Of a stretch of DNA of 26,686 nt, positions 9,621 to 17,615 are shown piece by piece. A program made the position numbers and the translations under genes. Under the pieces are notes generated by a model. The model had not been told where the DNA came from and made no database searches. It saw only the letters and a program-made list of their open reading frames with translations. Positions within the stretch are counted from its first letter, which is position 1. The number at the start of each line of letters is the position of its first letter. The stretch lies in assembly GCA_030141605.1 (NCBI GenBank), contig JAQGDQ010000530.1:126001-152686 (forward strand), given 5' to 3'. Origin of the DNA: Tubiluchus corallicola. Lineage: Eukaryota > Priapulida > Priapulimorpha > Priapulimorphida > Tubiluchidae.

Positions 9621-10431
9621 TTGCAATGATATGTAATTACTTTAGTTACCTATAGGATAAAATGTAGCTTTTTTAGGCTACTGGAAATATAAATGCTTTT
9701 TTTGTATTTTTAGAGAAACCTTAACGATATAGCTTTCCACATTAATGCGTCTCAATCTACCACAATTTTGCAGCATTAATTGGCCAAACATCATAATCCA
9801 TTAAGATTTGATGAATAACTGTGACTGTGACGGTGACTGTGACTGTGACGGTGCACTTATATTTCTTGATTTTGGATTGTGAACCTATTTATTTAGTTAG
9901 GCTGGAAAGCGCACCTCACAAAAGAAATAGATTTTTATTAACCATCGAATTAAAGACGTGATGAGCCGAAACACGGATTTCTTAAAGCACCAAACTACAA
10001 ATGGTGAATGGCAATTTAATACAGTGAATTTCACAGAAGAAACTCAAGCATTTTTTTATTGCCAAACAAACAAGAATCCATGTTTTGGACAGTTTTAACA
10101 CGCCAATAAACAAATTTTTACTAATTATAAGTATATTTTTACTAAATATAAGTATATTTTTACTAATTATAGGTGTGGAAATATTCGCGGTTTAAAGAAA
10201 ACTGGGCTCGAATTTAAATAAAGAAATAAAGCAAAATTATTTTAGTAAGATTTTCTATTTATGCGACTACTTATTGGACGTAGAGTGTAAAGCTTGGCTG
10301 CATGCCAAAGAAACGTAGTTTAAAATACAGTATATCAAAATGCATTAAAAGATGACTAAAGGCTCTTGCATCAGTTATTAGGTGCAAAATTAAGTACAAA
10401 AAATATAAATTTTGTCGCTCTACTCAACATT
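9621..10431. other. Intergenic stretch with short tandem repeats
   Basis: No gene recognised. It holds a degenerate (TGACTG/TGACGG) microsatellite at 9818-9855 and a three-unit 21-bp repeat, 'TTTTTACTAATTATAAGTATA', at 10115-10172. Confidence 0.6.
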
Positions 10432-10952
10432 TTAACAGCGACTTAAAGCGTCGGCAACTTTGTTGTCAACACCTCTGACATGCTCGATTTGGAACGAATA
10501 TTCAGACAACATCATTGCTCAATTACATAAGCGTCCGTTTCCTTTCCGAATCTTATTCAATAAGACAAGACTGTTGGTCAGTTCGCAAAACGAATGTTCT
10601 ACCTTCAATTGGTACATCCCCTAGTCCGTCTTCACGGTCTTGTGAAAGTACGGCCCCTAACCCAACAAAGCTAGCGTCTGTTGTGAGTATGAACGTTTTT
10701 GAGAAATCAGGTGAGTGCAAAACTGATTCTGAAGTGAGGGCATTACGTAGTTGCTGAAAACTATTTTCTGCGGCTTGTGTCCATTTCTACCTGCACAGGA
10801 GAATATTTTTCTGTCAAGGCATTAAGTGGTGCAGCAACGGAACCAAAGTTAGACACAAAACGTCGGTAAAAACCAACCATGCCGAGAAAACGGCGTACTC
10901 GAGGTTTTGTGACTGGCCTGGGAAAAATTTGAATTTGCTGCACTTTCTTCAT
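10432..10952 (-). pseudogene. Ty3/gypsy retrotransposon pol remnant (RT end plus RNase H), broken
   Basis: Read on the minus strand from 10952, the translation carries the C-terminal end of a Ty3/gypsy reverse transcriptase: 'VRRFLGMVGFYRRFVSNFG' and then 'AAPLNALTEKY'. After a frameshift near 10775-10800 it continues into RNase H sequence ('FILTTDASFVGLGAVLSQD'). About 40 residues of RNase H appear deleted between 'DVPIEG' and 'TFVLRTDQQS', followed by a stop. A third segment, in a new frame, ends 'EHVRGVDNKVADALSR', the canonical end of the gypsy RNase H domain, with a stop at 10432-10434. The upstream RT, gag, protease and integrase are absent, and the 5' side is cut at 10952 beside a family B fragment. 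It is an inert fragment of a once active element. Confidence 0.9.
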
Positions 10953-10956
10953 TTTT

Positions 10957-10999
10957 CACCTACAGCAACTGCGCGTGCGCACAACGAAACTGTGAAAAC
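10957..10999 (+). repeat. Family B fragment abutting the gypsy remnant
   Basis: 'CACCTACAGCAACTGCGCGTGCGCAC' followed by 'AACGAAACTGTGAAAAC' matches the terminal block of family B at about 1378-1420 and 22794-22838. Only this end of the repeat is present. Confidence 0.7.
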
Positions 11000-11480
11000 A
11001 CTTCAATGCATAACGAAGAAATTTTTAATTTACCTTCGCTTCAATGGAATAGAAGCAAATGGATGAGAATGAAAGTAATATTTCATGAGTGTCACATGAG
11101 CGCAGCGAAATAATAATGATCATAATCCTGTCTCTAATGGACACGCTGTTGCTAAATCAATTCAGCAATTATTACTAACGCAGATGTTACGATATTGAGG
11201 ATAGACAAAAAAGTATTGTGCTCTGCTCAACCAAGTCTATAGTAAAAGCCTGGTTAGGTAACCTAAGTACAGGAACTGCGATGGAACCATTTTGCCCGAT
11301 TTCTTGGTCAAAGGAAATTGGGGCATAAGTGCCCTAGATTACTTTTGGCTTTATTTTCTGCTTTGTAATGGTTGTGAAACCAGTTGTTGCACTAAGTTTT
11401 ACAAGGTGGTTACAAAATATGGCAATAAATCTTTAGAAATAAGACATAAAAAGAAATCAGTGTCAAAATTGCTCACACAT
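11000..11480. other. Intergenic stretch, nothing recognised
   Basis: An open frame at 11292-11501 has no family resemblance and runs into the MITE. No splice context or repeat partner is seen. Confidence 0.4.
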
Positions 11481-11484
11481 TTAA

Positions 11485-12100
11485 CTCCTTCAGGACCATA
11501 AGCATTTGCTACATTTTGCATGGGTTCATGAAAAACTGCTCTCACTAAGCAGCGATTACGTTATATTTGATAATTGTTGTAGGTTTCTACTCCTCATACA
11601 ATGGATTTTCATGCAAAATTATACAATTATACATGAATTGCATTTGCTTACCTTAGACAAATTAAAAATCAAGTTTTGATGAAAACGTGGAAAAAGCTTT
11701 CAGTAGCTGCAGTGGTTGCACTGTAACAATATACGGTATCACTTGTGTGAAATCAACTAATGCAGAATATTCCAACTATTCAGACACTTTGGCTTTAAGC
11801 CTACTCCATCTTTAAGAAGAAATTCCTGTTAAAAGATGAAACGACCTTAATTTGTCCCTGGCTGATCGTTTGGTTTTCCTGGAATAGCAGGCTGTAGCAA
11901 GCAGGCGATCAATAAAGTAGTGTGTACGATCACGCTAGTGTTAAATCACAAATAAACGTTTAAACGAATAACATGCTTGGATAGCCAAATTCTCCTGAAT
12001 AGAACAATACCAAATTTATAATCATATAATTATGTCTGTGCTCATACAGTAGCAAACCTACTTTTATAAGACCTAATTGAATGGTGCAGTCCTGAAGGAG
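11485..12100. mobile_element. piggyBac-like MITE (candidate)
   Basis: The ends are inverted: CTCCTTCAGGACC at 11485 and the complement, GCAGTCCTGAAGGAG, ending at 12100. The left end is preceded by TTAA (11481-11484) and the right end followed by TTGA (12101-12104), one change from TTAA. TTAA target sites are the hallmark of piggyBac. The 616 bases between have no transposase frame. The right TTAA is not perfect, so the superfamily call is tentative. Confidence 0.55.
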
Positions 12101-12460
12101 TTGAGCAAGTCGTTCCAACGTGAATACTTTTGTCCCAGGGCTAATTTAGGATTGTTAGCATTAGCCTGTCACTGTGTTTTTAGTAACATTAATGAATGGT
12201 TTAGGATTAACTTAGCAAACTACTAGTAGCCAGCTTCTCAACTCTATCGTTCACACTGAATGTCGTGTCTTGGTAGCCCATTCAAAAGCTTATCTCATAT
12301 TAGAATATTAGAAAGTAAGTTGCAAATTTTGCTTAGCTAATGAAACTAATCCAAATTCAAACTTAAATAAAACATAATTAAAGGTGGGTGAATTAGAAAT
12401 AATTATTACTTCCCCGAAAGGATCAAGGCTATCACGTTGCCAGGGCCACCGGACACGGGA

Positions 12461-12467
12461 TATAAAA
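12461..12467 (+). promoter_or_regulatory. TATA box of candidate gene 2 promoter
   Basis: TATAAAA lies in a locally GC-richer context about 150 bases before the ATG at 12614, so transcription could start near 12490. This is motif and position evidence only. Confidence 0.45.
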
Positions 12468-12511
12468 TGTGCTACTTTGTGGAACGATTGCACAGTTGTC
12501 TGCAGGCTACA

Positions 12512-12610
12512 ATGCTTCAACTATTCAACATCAGCATATTAAAAGAAAAGATAATGTCGGAAAGGCTGCATAATTCAAGACTTAGATATTCTCTTCGCTT
12601 CATTCAATGA
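12512..12610 (+). other. In-frame upstream ORF in the 5' leader
   Basis: An ATG at 12512 opens 32 codons and stops at TGA 12608-12610, three bases before the ATG at 12614 and in the same frame. If the promoter at 12461 is used, this uORF lies in the leader and could reduce translation of the downstream start. The peptide resembles nothing known. Confidence 0.35.
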
Positions 12611-12613
12611 AAT

Positions 12614-12734
12614 ATGTCACCAAGGACGCCACCGTTTCTCTCTTTGTTGATAGTAACGGCTTTCAACACTTTTCAATACCCCCTTCTGCTACTCTGGTTT
12701 CTCGTTCTACAAGAGTTGATCAGCAAAGCGATTG
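12614..12734 (+). CDS. Gene 2, candidate first exon A (hydrophobic leader)
   Basis: ATG at 12614, preceded by an in-frame TGA at 12608, reads 40 codons plus one base to a GTATGT donor at 12735. The peptide begins MSPRTPPFLSLLIVTAF and contains 'YPLLLLWFLVLQELISKAI', so it has a short basic N terminus and two hydrophobic runs, as in a signal peptide or signal anchor. It ends in phase 1, exactly what exon 16150-16230 requires. The TATA box at 12461 fits a promoter. It would be an alternative to exon B at 14618, since B carries its own ATG and has no obvious acceptor. It has no homology support, so confidence is moderate. Confidence 0.5.
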
Positions 12735-13074
12735 GTATGTATGTTTTAATAGTAAAGTAAAATTCTTCTTTTAGAGAACTAACATTTTCAAAGTTAAACT
12801 ATTAACAAAACTTTTTAAGTTCATCTAATTTTCTGTTTTGTGATAAATTTGTGAGATGTTATCAAGCTGCGTTGCTAAGGCTCATTATGTTACAAAATCT
12901 TTATATAAGCAATAAATCAATATGGAATAAAAAACGCTGCATTATGTAACAAATCACAAAATTCGTCACTATATAATTTTTTTGCGTCATTATTGTAATA
13001 ATCTGCGTCAATGTAGCAAAAAACTATGTATTATTTAATAAACTAATGCAGGGTTGGTCATGGTCTGTGTATAG
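12735..13074 (+). other. AT-rich stretch downstream of exon A
   Basis: If exon A is used this is the start of its intron. No repeat partner or coding segment was recognised. Confidence 0.4.
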
Positions 13075-13735
13075 GTCTTTCTGTAACATATCATAATATG
13101 ATTTTGTTTTATTTATTGGAGTGGGTTAGTTTCTTTCTGTGCTAGATGTGGATTTGTGCTCGATCTGTCAGGAGTTCCGGTCAGTGGTTGTTTGTCTTGG
13201 ACCTAGTCTTCAGAGGTCTGACCTGTGACTGGACTGCCTAGTTTCTGGTTCAGGGGGCTGGTATGGCTGAGGTCAGACCTATCTCTGATTTCATCTATCA
13301 GTGGTCTGTCTGTAGCGGTCTCAATAGACTTGTAGGAGTCTGGTCTGTTTGTAGTATGATCTAACAGAAACCTAATGTGTCTGTTCTTTTTAGGGTCTTG
13401 TCTTCAGGGCTTTGAACTATCAAGAGAGTAATACTAAAGCTCATCTCATCTGTCTGACAATAGCAATCTATGAAGACTAGACTTCAGACAGACCAGTTAC
13501 AAACCACCTCTGATAGATTAGACCTCTAAGCATCCAACAACAGAGAATAACAGAACAACCACAGACCAGGATTCTGATAAATCAGACTTCAGGCAAACTA
13601 GACTCCTGTCAGTCAACTGAGACCAGTCACAGGCCAAACCTTTGACAATTCAAGCAGTAATCTACCTGTTGATCAGTTGGTCAGTCTGTCAATAAATCAG
13701 GCAGACATTCAGTAAGTTAATCAGTCAGAGAGAGA
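13075..13735. repeat. Degenerate foldback with a strand-composition switch
   Basis: About 13080-13400 is crowded with GTCTG/GGTCT words and is G+T-rich on the plus strand. About 13440-13735 is crowded with CAGAC/AGACC words and is C+A-rich. The second half read on the minus strand resembles the first (for example 'CCTGTGACTGG' at about 13222 against 'CCAGTCACAGG' at about 13624). This is a large, decayed inverted repeat with a turning point near 13410-13440. It directly precedes the Harbinger-like element. Confidence 0.65.
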
Positions 13736-13773
13736 TTACATATGAACGTTTGGAAAGTGCATTATCTGACTAA

Positions 13774-14390
13774 GGCCCATTTCATAGTGAGGACGCGAGG
13801 CAAAATTCTTCATGCAATTCCTTGTGAGGAATTCTATTGCCGTCTAGAAGCTATGCGTCCTCCTCGAGAGGAATTTAGCCGCATGGTAGAAATACTTCGT
13901 GTTCCATTTTCATGAGGAATCCTCGCGGAATTCTACTTAAATTTAACTACTCAATTACTTCTTTCTTACTAAACGAATAACTATTAACACATTTCAGCAT
14001 AGAATTAGAAGATTTAGTCTCCCTTTTAACTGACTGACGATTTCATGTTTTATTAATGCAACATCGACGGCTATATTCGTGAAAAAGAATAATAACGCAC
14101 GCGTATTTTTATTTTATGTATGTATATTTTGAGACTGAAGTCGTTAGTAGAACCTTACTAAAAAACAAACAGGTCTGACATTACATTGACTCTCATTATT
14201 AATTGTACTTTGTATGCGAGAAATACGGCAACTATAACTTAATTTGACATGATTATACAGTATAAAACTCGCAAAGTAGCTGCAGCTAACTGTGAAATGA
14301 ACTTTCTTGCTAAATTTTTCTAAATATTCTCTGATTTTCTGACAACATTTGATGCGTCATTTTCCTTGCGTCTTCACTGTGAAATTGGCC
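13774..14390. mobile_element. PIF/Harbinger-type MITE
   Basis: A 617-base element flanked by TAA on both sides (13771-13773 and 14391-14393). Terminal inverted repeats: GGCCCATTTCATAGTGAGGA on the left matches, on the right, the complement reading GGCCAATTTCACAGTGAAGA, with the similarity continuing a further ten bases. TAA/TTA target duplications are typical of PIF/Harbinger. Inside the left half are several 'GAGGAATTC'/'GAATTCC' words that can fold. No transposase frame. Confidence 0.8.
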
Positions 14391-14617
14391 TAAAGTGAAC
14401 AGGCGGACAAATAGGCAGGAAAGCTGGCAAATATGCTGACAGACTGCTGATAAGGTGCATAACTAAGCATTTGACATTATTAGACCTGCCTGTTGTCATA
14501 TTTTATTGTTGGTTTGTAAACATCTTTTTACCTTACAGATAATCATTATCAAACTATATTGGAGTTCATTTGTCTATAGTCAATGGTGTCATGTGAACGA
14601 TTTATTCCTTGTTAAGA

Positions 14618-14690
14618 ATGAGTTGCTTGAACATTAATTTAACAACTGCAAAGTTACTACTGATAACAGCAGTATTTATATTTGTTACAG
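14618..14690 (+). CDS. Gene 2, candidate first exon B (signal peptide)
   Basis: ATG at 14618 reads 24 codons plus one base to a GTACGT donor at 14691. The peptide starts MSCLNINLTTAK and continues LLLITAVFIFVT, a textbook short signal peptide: a polar N region with one Lys, then a 12-residue hydrophobic core. The junction with exon 16150 makes Gly-Gly, a plausible cleavage region. Phase 1 out matches that exon. The leader upstream contains a short ATG-initiated frame from about 14583. No TATA box was recognised. I prefer this as the main signal-peptide exon because it is nearer and shorter, but exon A is equally compatible in phase. Confidence 0.65.
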
Positions 14691-15098
14691 GTACGTATTT
14701 AACATTATAGTAACCATGCAAACTGTGTGTGCCGTGCGTCGTGAATGGCTGCTGAAACTTTTCTTTAAAATTAGCATAAAAGCCTGTGCATAATTCCTAT
14801 TAAATTTTAAATGGTTGACGAAATTTCTGATCTGGTCAGAAACTGATGATTTTGAAACAACAGCTACACAAAATTAGACCTTGAAATGATTTTATTCAAG
14901 TCGTATTTCTTGATAATCTAGGATCTCACGCCCTCACAACGAAATGGCAAATTGTAACTTTTCGATCAGTGACCCATGGGTCAAAGGTCAACTAATCTTT
15001 TTTCAACTTATACCATTCTATGCATGTAATCGAGACCTTTCATTTCATGTACTACAAGTTAGTTTTGTTTTGAGCTGCAAACATTTTGACTCCCCAGA

Positions 15099-15198
15099 CC
15101 ATCCATCCATCCATCCATCCATCCATCCATCCATCCATCCATCCATCCATCCATCCATCCATCCATCCATCCATCCATCCATCCATCCATCCATCCAT
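15099..15198 (+). repeat. (ATCC)n microsatellite
   Basis: About 25 uninterrupted copies of a 4-base CATC/ATCC unit. It leaves one frame open as Ile-His-Pro-Ser repeats, which is an artefact of the repeat. Likely length-polymorphic. Confidence 0.97.
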
Positions 15199-15723
15199 TC
15201 GTTTCATATATGATTATCTACAGCCATATAAGCAGTTTTATAGTTTTATTATTTAAGATTTTTGTATTTTGAATAATTGCCTGTGTTCTTTGCCTGCTGT
15301 TGAATTAGTAAAATACAAAATGGCCGATGCTGGCACGGGATTTAACAAACTTTTGTGGAAACAAAAAATTCAATGGTTAATAATTTAAAAATGACAACTA
15401 ATATTATAGATTAGCTACTACCACGTTTACAGTGTCTTCCTTCCCATCTTGCTCTCGTCCTCTTTCTCTCCCTCTCAATTCCTTCTCTGGTTACAAACAA
15501 CTTGTACAAACCAAACCACTTAGTTCTCAATCCGCTTCAAGAACTAATTTCTTACGAGAAGAGAATTGTAAACTTGAGCCATGATTTAATTACTTAAAAA
15601 TGGCAGCTCATGTAATAAATTAGTTATTTGGTTTACTCCTTGTAGACTGAAAGACTTGTGTAATTGGAAAATAAAATTCTTAGTAATTTATCATGTTCGC
15701 ACCTACGTCACTGTTCACAGTTA

Positions 15724-15840
15724 AAACGTCACTGTTCACCATCCCAGTGTGCACCAGTGATTCACCAAAAAACCGTAGATCTACATTAAACAATTTTTAC
15801 TTTTGCTTAGTTAATGTAGTGTGAATTGCAAATGGTTTGG
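15724..15840 (+). repeat. Weak repeat pair with 4600-4720
   Basis: Diverged partner of 4600-4720, same orientation, sharing ordered short blocks including 'CTTTTGCTTAGTTA'. Repeat status is tentative. Confidence 0.45.
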
Positions 15841-16149
15841 TTAATTTTTAACTTTACACACTGTTATCTAAATTTGCTTCAATTGCTCAATGGCTGACGA
15901 TTAAAATAGTTGCCTATATAACTGTCATCGCAGGAGTTTAGATTAACAAATTTTACATAGTGCTAAAGCAAGCTCTCTATGCAATAAGACGTCATGTATG
16001 GAAATTAATTTACATTTAAATATAAAAATACGATGTTCTGGTGCTTTAAAGAACAAGCCGGGAAATACGATTTACCTTGAAACCAAATTAGATTTAATTA
16101 AAGTATTTCTTTAAAAACTTTAATTTTTTATTGCTATTAATATTTTTAG

Positions 16150-16230
16150 GAGGCTATGAATATCCATACGAATACGAAAGCAAATACGAATATGAATACA
16201 AATACGAATACAAATACGAATACGAAAACA
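16150..16230 (+). CDS. Gene 2 exon: Tyr/Glu/Lys alternating repeat
   Basis: An 81-base exon between an acceptor (ATTTTTAG ending at 16149) and a GTGAGT donor at 16231. Phase 1 in and out, so it could be skipped without a frameshift. Two leading bases complete Gly with the G of the first exon. The 26 codons then read GYEYPYEYESK followed by YEYEYKYEYKYEYEN, so every second residue from the second codon is aromatic apart from a shift at SK. The DNA is a 12-base tandem repeat of TACGAATACAAA type. Acidic, Tyr-rich secreted stretches can be tyrosine-sulfated, which is a possibility only. It sits between the signal peptide and the WSC domain. Confidence 0.7.
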
Positions 16231-16578
16231 GTGAGTGTTTTTTGTGAACATTCCAGCACTTCAAAAACCTTGAATTCTAACTCTGCTGTATAAATAATTA
16301 CCTCGTTTGGTACTTTCCTTTGGAACGTTTAGTTTACATGCATAAATTTAATACAGACTTGTGTGGTCACGTTGCGCAACGTGATTTCGCTTTTTTCTTC
16401 AACACTCGGTTTAGTTTTCGTTCGTGATGTTAGCATTTTAATAAAAAGTTGCGTGTTAACGTTGTTTTACATGATCACATGTGTCAAAGTCCAGATTGAC
16501 AATGAATGCAGCATAAAACCTTGAGTAGAGTAGAAAATCTCGTTCAGTAATTTCTTCTATCTGCAGTTGTTACTCAAC

Positions 16579-17192
16579 TTAAAACAAAACTGGATCCTAT
16601 CTTAAACTGTAGGTCAAAACAATCTACTCTTTAAAATATTGAAGAGGTAACGTACTATTTTTTCAAAAATGATCAACGTGAAAGAATTATTACCACACAA
16701 ATACAATTCCACGTTCGCAACGACGCTAGTTCTTCATTGTTACATGCATTTCGCATTCTCTAGTTAGACGGGCACTAGCGTCTGCATTTCAGAAACGCAT
16801 TGCGCAAAGCAGGTGCTGCACCTCTCAGTTCAGATATGTTAGTTTGTGACATACTACATACGCCCGATTGCGTGAGTACTGCTGTAAAATTGAAATTTGA
16901 ATTTTTATCTTAACACTTTCCTAGTTTTAGTACATCACACTTAATATCTTACAGTAGCACTGTACTTCAATTTTCGCTTTCGCAAACGCGTGCAACATAC
17001 GAATATTTTTGTTGTTGAAAATCATGGTAGTTTGTCATGTCATCAATAGTTGGGTTCGCCTGCGGGAGCTAAGATGTCAATCTATTATTTATTTATCAGA
17101 AACGCCTTTCTAGTATTAATTGTGTTAAAATTTACACATTTTATTGGACTTAATAATTTAATAGTATATGAAAATAATCTTGCCTTCCTTTA
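16579..17192 (+). repeat. Dispersed repeat family C, copy 2
   Basis: Colinear with 2989-3595, same orientation, in the gene 2 intron before the first WSC exon. Finding this family in introns of both genes marks it as a genome-wide repeat and not gene sequence. Confidence 0.85.
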
Positions 17193-17462
17193 ACGTTCAA
17201 TAGAAGCTTGCGTAACGTTGCTGGGAAGAAGTTTACAATGCTTTCCATTTCGCGCGGAGAGACGTACTTTTCTCTTGTCTTAACGATTTGATTGAGGAGC
17301 AGAGCTATAGTAATGAATATTAACATCAGTTCTTATGGTAAAAAATAGTAAAATATAAATTTACTTCAAGAAATAAATGTATGGTCGCTGTTAAACAGAA
17401 GTATTTCATTGACACATACTGATCTATTGGAGAAAATAAAATTTTAAAATTGTTGTTGCTAG

Positions 17463-17615
17463 GCGAATCTGAAACATCGACATGTTATGAAATCCCGGAT
17501 TTTCTCAACACTGATTATAGATCTCCAGGAGTTTACACAGCTTTGAAGTTGACTCCAAGACACTGCGCTAATGTATGCGGACAACTTGGCCAAGAGTATT
17601 ATCTTCTTACTGAAG
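17463..17615 (+). CDS. Gene 2 exon: WSC domain, N-terminal half
   Basis: A 153-base exon with an acceptor ending at 17462 (TTGCTAG) and a GTAAGG donor at 17616, phase 1 at both ends. After the junction Ser it reads ESETSTCYEIPDFLNTDY and later 'LKLTPRHCANVCGQLGQEYY'. This is the first half of a WSC carbohydrate-binding domain: the opening C-Y, the 'L/M-T-P-x-x-C-A-x-x-C' helix and the following G-x-x-Y-Y strand. The other half is on exon 20835-21217, across a 3.2-kb intron. An open frame that starts upstream at 17450 is intron sequence. Confidence 0.9.

Larger units (their letters stand above)
14691..16149 (+). other. Gene 2 intron after exon B
   Basis: A 1459-base intron holding the ATCC microsatellite (15099-15198), a pyrimidine-rich patch at about 15434-15490 and the weak repeat at 15724-15840. 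No further coding segment is supported. Confidence 0.55.

Noticed and set aside
10515-10757. Plus-strand 80-codon frame
   Set aside because: It is antisense to the Ty3/gypsy RNase H remnant, which explains the sequence.
14944-15213. Frame ending in (SIHP)n
   Set aside because: Most of it is the ATCC microsatellite, and no splice context or homology is seen.
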